Shown: positions 15,591-24,355, counted from the first letter of the stretch. The stretch is 26,080 bases of DNA from JALZVT01 sp964611345 (GCA_964611345.1 CAZSYU010000053.1:1-26080), one strand, 5' to 3'. Notes: generated by a model from the sequence alone, not told the origin. Program-made: numbers and translations.

Positions 15591-17168
15591 GTGACTGATC
15601 CGATTGAAATAAGGCCCACCGCCGCCCCTATAACCGATGCGCCGACGGATCGCACAGCAACCAACCAGGCTACGACGACGACTCCAACCCCAGCGTCGGA
15701 TGAGCCGCAGAACTCGACCAACAGATGGTTGGTTCCCGGCGCAGCAGTCGCAGCCCTTGGGTTGTTATACACGGTGTTTTTTATTCTGCCCGACATGGTG
15801 CCGGCCACTAATAGCGCGACCGGGGTGACAGCAGAGCAACCTGCAACCGACCCCACAGCCGCACCCACAACGGATTCACCTGCACCTGCTTCACCCAGTT
15901 CCGACACTGGCAAACCGGTTACCCCATTTCGCGATGCCCAGCTTGCGCGGGCCAAAGAGCAGGCAGAAAAAGAACTGGCAACCTTTGTCGAACTGCAAAT
16001 TGAGCTTGAAGAAAAACTGCAAATCGCCAGCTGGGGACAATCCAGCTACGACGCTGTCAAGGACACTGCTACCCAGGGTGACACTCAGTTTGTCGAACGA
16101 GACTTCGAAGCAGCGCTCAACTCCTATCGCGCCGCTACCGCAGCACTCGGAGAATTGCGCGATCGTGGTGAAGCCGATTACCAAAGCGCCATTGCGGCAG
16201 GTAACGCAGCTATCGCAGACTTCAATCAACTCCTGGCAGAACGCGAGTTTAACCGCGCGTTGGGTTATAAGGCCGAAGACACGGATGCGCTAGCCGGGCT
16301 GGCACGAGCGGGGATGCTACCAGAAATTCAAAACTTGCTCCGCAAAGCAAGACAGCTCGCTCGGCGTGGTGATACACAGGCTGCCACGGCTACCTACCGC
16401 GAGGTTCTTGCCCTTGACCCGCAAACACCCACCGTCAATGCGGCTCTCGCCGAATTGTCTACCGCCGCAACCAACGCCGATTTTCAGGATCAGCTCTCAC
16501 GGGGTTTTGCTGCCTTGGAGAAAGGCCGCTACAGCGCAGCCACAACCGCCTTCAACGCGGCCCTAAAGATCAAACCAGGCAATGCGGTGGCCAAGGGTGG
16601 GCTACAACAGATTGCACAAGAAACCGAGGTGCGCGGACTGCGCTCACTGGAAAACGCCGCTGCGACCGCGATAGCCGCAGAAGACTGGGATGCCGCGGTG
16701 AGCGCCTTCAATAGTGCGTTAGCCACTGACAAAAATCTGGAGTTTGCCCAGGCCGGGCGACGCGACGCGCTCGAACGACAAAAAATCGCCAGGGGCATGA
16801 ACATTATTATCACCAAGGCGGATAACCTCTCGGACAACAAACGCATGGCACAAGCGAGAGAGTTGTTGGCACAGGCAGACGCCATGAGTTCTGCAGGGCC
16901 AAAGTGGGACGCCGCCAAACAACAGGCGAAATCACTTATTGCAGACTACAGTCAACCCGTTGCCGTTGAGCTTACCTCCGACAACGCCACTGAAGTAACT
17001 GTGTATAAAGTAGGTCGATTAGGAAAATTCCGCACCCACAATCTCAGCCTGCGACCAGGCGCTTACACTATTGTGGGTACCGCAGATCGCTGCCAGGACG
17101 TACGCAGAGAAGTCATCGTTCGACCGCGCATGGCAGCCATTGATATCCGTTGCGAGAACCGGTTGTGA
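15591..17168 (+). CDS. Membrane-anchored TPR protein
   Basis: The 525-residue protein starts at GTG 15591. About 45 Thr/Pro-rich cytoplasmic residues precede a single membrane helix at 46-66. A Thr/Ala/Pro linker follows to about 110, then a helical periplasmic part. At least three TPR-like units are visible near 250-290, 303-342 and 355-400, each with an A-x-x-x-F/Y-x-x-A-L-x-x-D/K-P pattern. The last 60 residues are beta-rich and read like a PEGA-type module with L-R-P-G-A-Y-T-I-V-G, and contain two cysteines that could pair. Its stop is embedded in the GTGA start of the PEGA/FGE gene, so the two are probably made together and share a topology with a short cytoplasmic tail and large periplasmic scaffold. 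Confidence 0.87.
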   Translation: MTDPIEIRPTAAPITDAPTDRTATNQATTTTPTPASDEPQNSTNRWLVPGAAVAALGLLYTVFFILPDMVPATNSATGVTAEQPATDPTAAPTTDSPAPASPSSDTGKPVTPFRDAQLARAKEQAEKELATFVELQIELEEKLQIASWGQSSYDAVKDTATQGDTQFVERDFEAALNSYRAATAALGELRDRGEADYQSAIAAGNAAIADFNQLLAEREFNRALGYKAEDTDALAGLARAGMLPEIQNLLRKARQLARRGDTQAATATYREVLALDPQTPTVNAALAELSTAATNADFQDQLSRGFAALEKGRYSAATTAFNAALKIKPGNAVAKGGLQQIAQETEVRGLRSLENAAATAIAAEDWDAAVSAFNSALATDKNLEFAQAGRRDALERQKIARGMNIIITKADNLSDNKRMAQARELLAQADAMSSAGPKWDAAKQQAKSLIADYSQPVAVELTSDNATEVTVYKVGRLGKFRTHNLSLRPGAYTIVGTADRCQDVRREVIVRPRMAAIDIRCENRL

Positions 17169-19207
17169 ATAGCGAACAACCGCAGGTTATCGCGCCCGGA
17201 GCGTTTCAACCCAGCAGCGAACAATCTGCGGAAGGCAGAGGCCTGTCGGCCAGCAGCTGGCTGCTTATCATCGTAGGCATTCTGGCTGCCCTTCTACTCG
17301 CCTTTTTGTTTACCGCTCGCTCCGTGAACTTCGTCTTCGAGCCGGCGGGTGCTGACTTCAAACTGGATGGTCTTATGCAGTTTGAGTTAGGCGGCACTTA
17401 CCTGGTTTTTCCTGGCGACTACCGGTTGCAAGCCAGTGCGGCAGGTTATGAGCCACTGGATCAGGTCATCGCTATTGCGGGAGAGCGTAATCAGTTTTTG
17501 AACTTCGAGCTTACCGAGCTACCGGGACGTATCAACCTGAGCAGCACGCCGCCGGGTGCCGAGGTAACCATCGATGGTGTTAAGGCCGGTGTCACACCAC
17601 TGGCGCAATACCTGCTGCCGCGCGGCGAATATACCCTGCTACTGCGCCGTGAAAATTACGAAGACCACCAGTCAATGTTGACGGTAAACGGCAAAGACGA
17701 GTTGCAGGAACCAAGCGTTGCAATGCTGCCGGACTGGGCCGATGTCGAAATCGTCACCCAACCAGCGGGCGCCGCGATTAGCATTGGCGACACCCAGACC
17801 GAATACACCACCCCAGCCACCGTACCTGTGCCGAGCGGGTTTCAGGAACTCACAATCGAGCTGGACGGCTACAAGAGCTGGACCACAGATGTAGACGTTG
17901 TCGCGCGCACTCCCATTGCATTGCCAGAAATCGAGCTGGAACCAGCTGATGGCCTGGTGACCGTGATCACTAACCCGCCGGGGGCTGGTGTAACCGCCAA
18001 TGGCAGATTCTTCGGCGAGAGTCCTGCAGAGTTGGCACTCCGCCCCGGTAAAGACTACAAAATTCAGATCTACCGCGCCGGGTTCGCTCAGGTATCAAGC
18101 AACGTCACCGCCAGCAAGGGCGAACGCACTCTGCGCTTCGACCTGCGACCCCTTATTGGCAAAGTGCAAATCCAGGTCGAGCCCAGCGACGCCGTTTTAA
18201 CAGTCGATGGACGGGTCTATGACGACGCGAATCAAACGCTCGCGCTCAACGTAGGTAGTCATACCATCGCACTGTCTAAACCGGGCTACGCTGGTTACAA
18301 AACCACCCTCACGCCGAAAGATGGCCTAACTCAACAACTCAAAGTAAAACTGCTCACTGTTGCCGAGGCCCGTCTAGCCGCTATGCAGCCCAAGCGCACA
18401 TCCGCTGCAAAAGATGAGCTGCTGCTGTTTACCGGCGGCAAAATCACCCTGGGCGCTTCGCGCCGTGAACCGGGTCGACGCGCAAATGAAGTACTGCGCG
18501 AAGCCACGCTTAGCCGGCCGTTTTATATCGCCACCAAGGAAGTCACGAACGCTCAGTTCAAAAAGTTTATCGAGGGTCACGACTCCGGCGAGTTCGAAGA
18601 TTCTACTCTGGCCAAAGACGACATGCCGGTGGTTCAGGTGCGCTGGCTGGATGCTGCGATGTACTGCAACTGGCTATCAAAACAGGATAATCTTGAGCCC
18701 TTCTATCGGGGCCGACCGGGCGAGATTGTCGGCATCAATCCCAAAGCCAACGGCTATCGCCTGCCAACGGAGGCCGAATGGGCCTTCGTCGCACGCACAG
18801 TGCCCGACACAGATGCGCTGTTGCGCTTTCCATGGGGGCCAAGAATTCCACCTCAGGATCGTCACGGCAACTACGCTGACCGTTCGGCCGTCCACGTGGT
18901 TGGCAGAATCATCTTCGGCTACAACGACAACTACATCGTCGCCGCACCACCGGGCACCTTCCCCGCAAACGCTCACGGCCTATACGACATCGGCGGCAAC
19001 GTGGCGGAATGGACGAATGACTTTTACAGCCAACCCACCGCTGATCCAAGCACCGATCCGCTAGGCCCTGACAAAGGGGATTATCACGTCATTCGCGGTT
19101 CTAGCTGGCGCCACGGCACCGTCACCGATTTGCGGTTATCCTTCCGCGACTACGGTGCGGACGGCCGCAATGACCTAGGTTTCAGAATTGCGAGGTACGC
19201 AGAATGA
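17165..19207 (+). CDS. Membrane-anchored PEGA-repeat protein with an FGE/SUMF1-like domain
   Basis: The protein has 680 residues from the GTG at 17165, which overlaps the upstream TGA by 4 nt; a TTG at 17150 is less likely. It has a cytoplasmic tail and one membrane helix at 32-51. About five PEGA modules follow, near 55-115, 122-190, 195-265, 268-340 and 341-400; signs are P-P-G-A-x-V-T at 129 and G-x-Y-x-L. From about 419 to the end there is an FGE-sulfatase/SUMF1 fold: T-G-G-K-I-T-L-G, R-L-P-T-E-A-E-W, G-N-V-A-E-W, R-G-S-S-W, D-L-G-F-R. The two catalytic cysteines expected just after R-G-G-S-W in true formylglycine-generating enzymes are replaced (R-H-G-T-V-T). It probably binds something and does not oxidise sulfatase cysteines. 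An EgtB-type iron site is not seen. Confidence 0.9.
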   Translation: MNSEQPQVIAPGAFQPSSEQSAEGRGLSASSWLLIIVGILAALLLAFLFTARSVNFVFEPAGADFKLDGLMQFELGGTYLVFPGDYRLQASAAGYEPLDQVIAIAGERNQFLNFELTELPGRINLSSTPPGAEVTIDGVKAGVTPLAQYLLPRGEYTLLLRRENYEDHQSMLTVNGKDELQEPSVAMLPDWADVEIVTQPAGAAISIGDTQTEYTTPATVPVPSGFQELTIELDGYKSWTTDVDVVARTPIALPEIELEPADGLVTVITNPPGAGVTANGRFFGESPAELALRPGKDYKIQIYRAGFAQVSSNVTASKGERTLRFDLRPLIGKVQIQVEPSDAVLTVDGRVYDDANQTLALNVGSHTIALSKPGYAGYKTTLTPKDGLTQQLKVKLLTVAEARLAAMQPKRTSAAKDELLLFTGGKITLGASRREPGRRANEVLREATLSRPFYIATKEVTNAQFKKFIEGHDSGEFEDSTLAKDDMPVVQVRWLDAAMYCNWLSKQDNLEPFYRGRPGEIVGINPKANGYRLPTEAEWAFVARTVPDTDALLRFPWGPRIPPQDRHGNYADRSAVHVVGRIIFGYNDNYIVAAPPGTFPANAHGLYDIGGNVAEWTNDFYSQPTADPSTDPLGPDKGDYHVIRGSSWRHGTVTDLRLSFRDYGADGRNDLGFRIARYAE

Positions 19208-19485
19208 TCACCCGGCACACCGTTACCCTACTGCTCCTCGGCGCAGCCCTAGTTGTTCCTGCGCTTTTGGTAGGCCCTGCGGCAGGTGCCGCAGAAGCCC
19301 CAAGTCCTGAGACAGAATCCGCCTCAGAAACCACCAGCGACAAGACACCAGAAGACCCAAAAACCAAGTCGAATCGGCCCTTGTCAGGATCAGAAGCGCG
19401 ACGCGCGAATGATAAAGGCGGTGTTTTTCTCCCGAGTGAGGATATTTCCGAAGATATTGCAGTCTCATTCCCCGTAGACATTTAA
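19204..19485 (+). CDS. Small secreted polar protein
   Basis: The 93-residue protein begins with a clear Sec signal: basic start, a long Leu/Val/Ala stretch and A-G-A-A near 27-30. There is no lipobox cysteine. The mature part of about 60 residues is rich in Ser, Thr, Glu and Pro, probably disordered, and ends in a short hydrophobic I-A-V-S-F-P-V-D-I that could be a docking strand. The ATG overlaps the PEGA/FGE stop in ATGA, so co-translation is likely. I do not recognise the family. Its position between the PEGA/FGE gene and the proton channel suggests an accessory of that complex. Confidence 0.72.
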   Translation: MITRHTVTLLLLGAALVVPALLVGPAAGAAEAPSPETESASETTSDKTPEDPKTKSNRPLSGSEARRANDKGGVFLPSEDISEDIAVSFPVDI

Positions 19486-19508
19486 ACCTGACAGAAGCGC
19501 ATCTCGCC

Positions 19509-20324
19509 ATGGCTAACAAACACAAATCTAACCTGCCCGCTGAATTGGTCTATCAGGTTGGCGCCCTGTTGGTGGCGGTCATTATTGTGCACTTGCTTTA
19601 TGTCACCATGATCCGGCCCAATGCCAATGCCCTACTGGCAGATCAGGCCGAGAGATCCGCCGCTGGCGAGTCTTTTGTGCCGGAACGCTCGCTCTACGTG
19701 GTGCTGCGCGATTACGAGCAGGAGAGCTGTTTTATATTGATGCTCTGGTCTATAGCCATCATGGGTTACAAAGGGCGTAACGCTCTGCGCGAACGTGCGC
19801 TTCTGCAAGAAGATGTTGTTGAGGTGGCGGAAGGCATGAGCGTGTTACCCGAAGATGCCAGGGAATACACGCGCCCCATCCAGGCGCTGTCAAGCAACAG
19901 TCAGGAAATGCTGCTGCCCCGCGCCTTGCTTGCTGCTCTGCAACGGTTTTCTTCGACCCGCAACGTGCAGGACGTCTCCGAGGCGGTTAAGTCCATTTGT
20001 GATTCAGAATCTGATCGCCTCGATAGTGAACTGTCGTTGGTGCGCTACATTGCCTGGGCTATTCCAAGCATCGGATTCATCGGCACCGTGCGTGGTATCG
20101 GTGACGCACTCGGCCAGGCTTACAAAGCAGTCGAGGGTGACATTGCCGGTGTAACTGCCAGTCTGGGTGTTGCCTTTAACTCCACCTTTGTCGCTCTGGT
20201 TATCAGCATCATCATCATGTTCTTGATGCACCAGTTACAGCTCATTCAGGAGCGGTTGGTGCTCGACGCCCAGGCCTACGCAGACCAGCGACTCATACGC
20301 CATATGCAGGTGCGTGATATCTGA
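19509..20324 (+). CDS. MotA/TolQ/ExbB family proton-channel subunit
   Basis: The protein has 271 residues. Membrane helices are near 14-35, 73-89, 178-198 and 222-243. The long cytoplasmic stretch between the second and third is typical. The third and fourth carry the family core I-P-S-I-G-F-I-G-T-V-R-G-I and G-V-A-F-N-S-T-F-V-A-L. In ExbB, TolQ and MotA these helices line the channel and form a pentamer around two copies of ExbD, TolR or MotB. Thr/Ser residues at the G-T and N-S-T positions are retained. No ExbD or MotB homologue of normal form is present next to it; the VWA proteins two genes downstream are the likely partners. The next gene starts on the last base of its stop (TGATG). Confidence 0.92.
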   Translation: MANKHKSNLPAELVYQVGALLVAVIIVHLLYVTMIRPNANALLADQAERSAAGESFVPERSLYVVLRDYEQESCFILMLWSIAIMGYKGRNALRERALLQEDVVEVAEGMSVLPEDAREYTRPIQALSSNSQEMLLPRALLAALQRFSSTRNVQDVSEAVKSICDSESDRLDSELSLVRYIAWAIPSIGFIGTVRGIGDALGQAYKAVEGDIAGVTASLGVAFNSTFVALVISIIIMFLMHQLQLIQERLVLDAQAYADQRLIRHMQVRDI

Positions 20325-21568
20325 TGCAACTGCTGGAACTAAATGATTTACAGCTGCGCTGGTTTACCAGCACCGGTGCAATAGTTCGCCAACCCGGTGC
20401 GGCACTCATTGAGGACGACACTGTTGTCTATGGTGAGTCAGCCCTAAAGCGATCACGACTGGCACCCCGGGGGTTTCAAGATCAGCATTGGCAACTGCTC
20501 AACAGCGATTCGTTGGCCTTGAGCGCCCCCGGAGTGAAAAACAACGCCGATCTGATTTATCGACACCTGCAAGCACTTGCCGAACTTGCTGCCCAACAGT
20601 CGCCCCCAAGCCAACCTCTTATCTGTGCAGTGCCAGGCACCGTCAGCAGCGATCAGCTCGGCCTGCTGATGGGTATCGCCCAGGAAGCGGGCATTGCCAT
20701 CGGCTCGTTCGCAAACAGCGCATTGCTCTACGCACTGAACGAGCCCTTACCGGCACAATCGTGGTGCATAGATATCCAAAATCGCCACGCGATACTCACG
20801 GAACTGAAAAAAGACAACAACGCACTCACCGCCCTAAACAGCGTTGAACTGCCCTTACTGGGTATGAGCGGATTGATTGACAGCTGGCTCGACTTGCTGG
20901 TGGATCAGTTTGTTGCCCGCTCAAGGTTTGATCCGTTGCGGGTCGCTGAAACAGAGCAGCAGCTCTTTGATCAGGTGCGCAGCTGGCGAGCAGATCAGGG
21001 CACTTTCAGCGCAACCGTAGACCATCAAAACTCCCAACGCGAAGTGAGCCTGAGTTTCGATGAGATTTCTGATCGCGCGCAACAGCGCTATCGGAGTACG
21101 CAAGACAGGTTACCCACGCGCTCCACTGTAGTACTTACACCCACCGCGAGCGCATTGCCTGGCTTTTCGACGTATTTGAGCGCGGCAGGGCACACGGTCA
21201 TTAACGCGAGCGAAGACGCACCACTGGTTAATGCGCTAGCCACTAAAGCGCTGACCCACCCTGAAGCCGTACATCTACTAAGTTCTCTCGCGACAACAAC
21301 GGCCACGCTTGCAAGCGCAGCGGACAACATCCATGCCACACACGCGTTAGCTGGTCATATCGCTGTACCACTCGCCCGACTGGCAGAAACCATGGCCACA
21401 CTGGCGGGTTCTGCTGCTGCTGGCTTTCATGTCACTGCGGCGAGCGAGAATGTCCGAATAAATGGTGAGGCAACTGCCAGCAGCACGCCATTAAGACCCG
21501 GCGATGCCCTGCAAGTCACTGATACAACCTATACCTGCATTCGAGTGAACGATGGCCCGGCGGCGTAA
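20324..21568 (+). CDS. Degenerate Hsp70/actin-fold protein with a small C-terminal beta module
   Basis: The 414-residue protein follows the order of an Hsp70 nucleotide-binding domain. It has V-Y-G-E-S-A near 34, V-P-G-T-V-S-S-D-Q near 103, and A-N-S-A-L-L-Y-A-L at 130-138 where Hsp70 has N-E-P-T-A-A-A-L-A. A strand C-I-D-I at 148 takes the place of D-L-G-G-G-T. Next come R-F-D-P-L near 201, then E-Q-Q-L-F-D-Q-V, and T-P-T-A-S-A-L-P-G near 272 where Hsp70 has V-G-G-x-T-R-x-P. The phosphate-binding glycine motifs are mostly lost, so ATP hydrolysis is doubtful. The last 45 residues resemble an FHA-like beta piece with P-L-R-P-G-D-A-L. No membrane helix or signal peptide is seen, so it should sit in the cytoplasm under the channel. 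The assignment is by eye. Confidence 0.75.
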   Translation: MQLLELNDLQLRWFTSTGAIVRQPGAALIEDDTVVYGESALKRSRLAPRGFQDQHWQLLNSDSLALSAPGVKNNADLIYRHLQALAELAAQQSPPSQPLICAVPGTVSSDQLGLLMGIAQEAGIAIGSFANSALLYALNEPLPAQSWCIDIQNRHAILTELKKDNNALTALNSVELPLLGMSGLIDSWLDLLVDQFVARSRFDPLRVAETEQQLFDQVRSWRADQGTFSATVDHQNSQREVSLSFDEISDRAQQRYRSTQDRLPTRSTVVLTPTASALPGFSTYLSAAGHTVINASEDAPLVNALATKALTHPEAVHLLSSLATTTATLASAADNIHATHALAGHIAVPLARLAETMATLAGSAAAGFHVTAASENVRINGEATASSTPLRPGDALQVTDTTYTCIRVNDGPAA

Positions 21569-22640
21569 GTTCAGTGTCTTTTCGTTGTCCTTTCTCGACA
21601 TCATGTCGTGCGGCTTTGGCGCGGTCATACTCATTTATCTGATTATCAATCACGCCACCGAAACCACCGTTAAAGAAGTTAATCGAGATGTTCTCGCCGA
21701 ACTACGCATGCTCGACTATCAGGTGCTCATAGGCGAAAAAAACCTCGTTGAAGAAAAAAAGGCTCTGGAAGATCAGCAGAAAAAACTCGCCGAGACGCAG
21801 CTTGCCCTCGCCGCAATTGATGATGAGATTAAGGAGCAGGCCGACACGCTGCTGAACCTTGACGCCGACACCATCGCCAAAATCGAAAACACCAACAAAC
21901 TAAAGAGCGACATCAAAGTCCAGGAAGAAGAGATCAAGCGACTGCGAGCCGCGGAAGCAGATAGCGCCGGCGGAAACGTGCGAGCAGTAGCGGGGGAAGG
22001 CGATCGTCAATACCTCACGGGACTGAAGGTCGGCGGCAAACGCATTGTAATTGCGGTAGATACCTCTGCGAGCATGCTCGACCACACGCTGATTAACGTC
22101 ATACGCCGACGTAACATGAGCGATAAAAAGAAGCAGGCAGCACCCAAATGGCGTCGCACCGTCGCAACGGTTGACTGGCTGGTGGCCCAGCTACCCCTCG
22201 CCGCACAATTTCAGGTAATGCAGTACAACGAAACCGCAGATTCTTTGGTATCTCCTGGCGACATGACCTGGAAAGAAATCGACAGTCCGTCGATCCTCAA
22301 CGAAACCATCGAGCGGCTGGAAGACACCATCCCAGCGGGCGGTTCCAGTCTGGAAAATCTATTCCGGGAAATGTCCAAGTTAAAGCCAGTGCCGGACAAC
22401 CTGTACCTCATTGCGGATGGTCTGCCCACGCAAGGTAATAAACCTCCTCGGGCCACAACGGTATCCCACCGGGAACGACTCGCGCTGTTTGGCCAGGCGG
22501 TTCAGCATGTGCCCTCCCCCATGACCGTCAATGTCATCATGTTTCCGATGGAAGGCGATCCGGGTGCTTCGGCCTCTTTTTGGAACCTGGCACTTGTTCG
22601 CGGCGGCTCATTTTTGTCGCCCTCAAGGGATTGGCCTTGA
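21552..22640 (+). CDS. VWA protein with ExbD/MotB-like N-terminal membrane helix (first copy)
   Basis: The 362-residue protein starts with a basic A-R-R-R-K and one membrane helix at about 11-32 that begins S-F-L-D-I-M-S-C-G-F-G-A, with Asp16 at its cytoplasmic edge. This layout (short basic tail, one helix with an Asp, periplasmic remainder) is that of ExbD/TolR/MotB. Residues 40-135 form a long charged coiled coil. A VWA domain occupies about 163-350, with the metal-binding D-T-S-A-S at 170-174, a Ser-rich G-G-S-S near 260 where the MIDAS Thr normally lies, and the later Asp at 289 in A-D-G. It overlaps the upstream gene by 17 nt. It ends within the Shine-Dalgarno of the second copy. Confidence 0.9.
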   Translation: MARRRKFSVFSLSFLDIMSCGFGAVILIYLIINHATETTVKEVNRDVLAELRMLDYQVLIGEKNLVEEKKALEDQQKKLAETQLALAAIDDEIKEQADTLLNLDADTIAKIENTNKLKSDIKVQEEEIKRLRAAEADSAGGNVRAVAGEGDRQYLTGLKVGGKRIVIAVDTSASMLDHTLINVIRRRNMSDKKKQAAPKWRRTVATVDWLVAQLPLAAQFQVMQYNETADSLVSPGDMTWKEIDSPSILNETIERLEDTIPAGGSSLENLFREMSKLKPVPDNLYLIADGLPTQGNKPPRATTVSHRERLALFGQAVQHVPSPMTVNVIMFPMEGDPGASASFWNLALVRGGSFLSPSRDWP

Positions 22641-22646
22641 AGGAGG
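22640..22646 (+). promoter_or_regulatory. Full-consensus Shine-Dalgarno for the second VWA gene
   Basis: AAGGAGG lies 7 nt before the ATG at 22654 and starts on the last base of the previous stop codon. It is the strongest ribosome site I saw in the locus and fixes the start 123 nt downstream of the upstream limit of the open frame. Confidence 0.85.
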
Positions 22647-22653
22647 AGCGACC

Positions 22654-23643
22654 ATGAAAAAGGAACGTCGCCGCGAAGCGCAGGAATTCAGCATGTCTTT
22701 TCTCGACGTGATCTGCTGTGGCTTTGGCGCCATCATTCTACTGCTGATGATTACGAAAACTGCCGAGCCCATAGTTCTTGAGAAATCGATTGTAGACCTG
22801 GATGGGCAGGTCGTTGCCAGAAAAGACACCTTGTTCGAGATTCGCGGACAGGTGACACAACTGCAGCGGCAAAAGGACGAAACCCAGGACGCACTGGATG
22901 ACCTTCTGGCCCAACTGGCGGTGAAGAAGGACAAAGAGAGCGAGATTCTGGGTGAATACGCAACCACTACCGAACTCGCTGATGATACCAACGAGGGGCT
23001 CCAGCAATTAGCCGCGGCCAAACAAAAACTCACGGAAGAAATGGAGCGCCTGCTCGGACTTGGTTTCAAACGCACGACATCGACCATTGGTGGCATTCCG
23101 GTCGATAGCGAATACATCATTTTCGTAATCGATACTTCGGGATCGATGCAGGCAAACGTCTGGGGACTGGTCAACCAAAAAATTAGCGAGACCCTTGCGA
23201 TCTATCCCAAGGTTAAGGGCGTGCAGGTGATGAACGACATGGGTGAGTATATGTTTCCATCATTTCGTGATCGCTGGATTCCTGACTCCCCACAGCGCCG
23301 CAGATCCATTACCAATCGGCTCCGCAACTGGGCTCCCTTTTCGAATTCTTCGCCAGTAGAAGGTATTGAAAAAGCGGTCACCACTTTTTACGCCCCAGAC
23401 CGGAAGATCAGCATCTATGTTTTTGGTGATGACTTCGGCGGTTCGGTGGAAGAGGTCGTCGATACGATTGATCAGATCAACAAACGGGATGCAAACGGCG
23501 ACCGGCTCGTCCGCATTCATGCGGTGGGCTTCCCAGTACATATGCGCCGACCGCGCGGTCGCGCATTTCGATTCGCAGCATTAATGCGCGAATTGGCGTA
23601 TCGTAACGATGGAACATTTGTGGGGTTACCAGACAATCGTTAA
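22654..23643 (+). CDS. VWA protein with ExbD/MotB-like N-terminal membrane helix (second copy)
   Basis: The 329-residue protein has the same plan as the gene before it. It has a basic start (K-K-E-R-R-R), a membrane helix at about 14-34 with S-F-L-D-V-I-C-C-G-F-G-A and Asp18, and a coiled coil at about 40-145. A VWA domain then runs from about 150 to the end, with D-T-S-G-S at 160-164, a Ser in S-P-V-E-G near 233 in place of the usual Thr, and two Asp at 259-260 in F-G-D-D. Outside the helix and the VWA core the two copies differ strongly, so the duplication is old and they probably have separate roles, perhaps as a heterodimer in the channel. The next gene's longest start lies 35 nt inside its end. 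Confidence 0.92.
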   Translation: MKKERRREAQEFSMSFLDVICCGFGAIILLLMITKTAEPIVLEKSIVDLDGQVVARKDTLFEIRGQVTQLQRQKDETQDALDDLLAQLAVKKDKESEILGEYATTTELADDTNEGLQQLAAAKQKLTEEMERLLGLGFKRTTSTIGGIPVDSEYIIFVIDTSGSMQANVWGLVNQKISETLAIYPKVKGVQVMNDMGEYMFPSFRDRWIPDSPQRRRSITNRLRNWAPFSNSSPVEGIEKAVTTFYAPDRKISIYVFGDDFGGSVEEVVDTIDQINKRDANGDRLVRIHAVGFPVHMRRPRGRAFRFAALMRELAYRNDGTFVGLPDNR

Positions 23644-24355
23644 ATATCTATTAACTGGTTGCAGATCGCAGGGCGCCTTACGGGCACCTACATCCCTATC
23701 TCTGAGCTGGGTCATGGTTGCCCTTGTCCTGGTTAATCTGGGGGGCTGTGTGGGCGCTAACGTCGCCGTCGAACCCACGCGCCTGCCGGTGCCCGTCATC
23801 GAACCCCTACCAGTCACTCTGGGTATCCATTTGTCGGACGAATTGCGCAACTATGTGCACGAAGAAGCCATCAAAGATAACGGCACTTATCGCATCAATG
23901 TGGGCGCTGCCCAGGAGCTCATGTTCGACAATTTGGCCACCGGGTTGTTTCGCGGCCATCGCTTCGCACTGACTCCTACCGACCATGCGCCCAACACCGA
24001 TGCCATACTGGTGCCCAGCATCAACGAGTTGCAGTTCAGCATCCCCAAACAAACCAAGAGTGACTTCTTTGAGGTTTGGCTAAAGTACAATTTCGAACTG
24101 TTTGCGCCCGACGGGAGCACCATTGCCGAATGGCCCATGCAAGCATACGGCCGCGCAAACTCGCGCAACTACGGTTTTCTCGAAGACACCGACAATGGCG
24201 CATTGCAGGAAGCCTCGCGTGTAGCACTGCGCGATGCCATGGCGGTGTTCACTTTCAAATTTCAACGTGTGCCCGAAGTACAACGCTGGTTGCGCGGTTA
24301 CGCGGCCCCTCAAGACTCTGTATCACAAGGATCAACACAGGAAAGAACGCAATAA
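23609..24355 (+). CDS. Lipoprotein of unknown family
   Basis: The ATG at 23609 gives 248 residues and overlaps the second VWA gene by 35 nt. The hydrophobic stretch ends in lipobox N-L-G-G-C with the cysteine at codon 47 (23747-23749). An internal ATG at 23714 gives a very short signal with no basic n-region, so the longer start (or the TTG at 23618) is favoured. The mature part has alternating strands, for example L-G-I-H-L-S and A-I-L-V-P-S-I-N-E-L-Q-F. It ends in a helix containing A-M-A-V-F-T-F-K-F. This resembles small outer-membrane-associated alpha/beta lipoproteins, but I cannot name the family. Its TAA overlaps the next ATG by one base. Confidence 0.8.
   Translation: MEHLWGYQTIVKYLLTGCRSQGALRAPTSLSLSWVMVALVLVNLGGCVGANVAVEPTRLPVPVIEPLPVTLGIHLSDELRNYVHEEAIKDNGTYRINVGAAQELMFDNLATGLFRGHRFALTPTDHAPNTDAILVPSINELQFSIPKQTKSDFFEVWLKYNFELFAPDGSTIAEWPMQAYGRANSRNYGFLEDTDNGALQEASRVALRDAMAVFTFKFQRVPEVQRWLRGYAAPQDSVSQGSTQERTQ

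Noticed and set aside
18419..19207. Active formylglycine-generating enzyme or EgtB-like sulfoxide synthase
   Set aside because: The FGE cysteine pair is missing and no EgtB-type histidine iron site is evident; no sulfatase gene is nearby.
19509..23643. Zorya-type defence module (ZorA/ZorB motor)
   Set aside because: The channel subunit is compatible, but there is no OmpA-type ZorB, no helicase/nuclease ZorD and no ZorC; the neighbours are lipoproteins and scaffolds.
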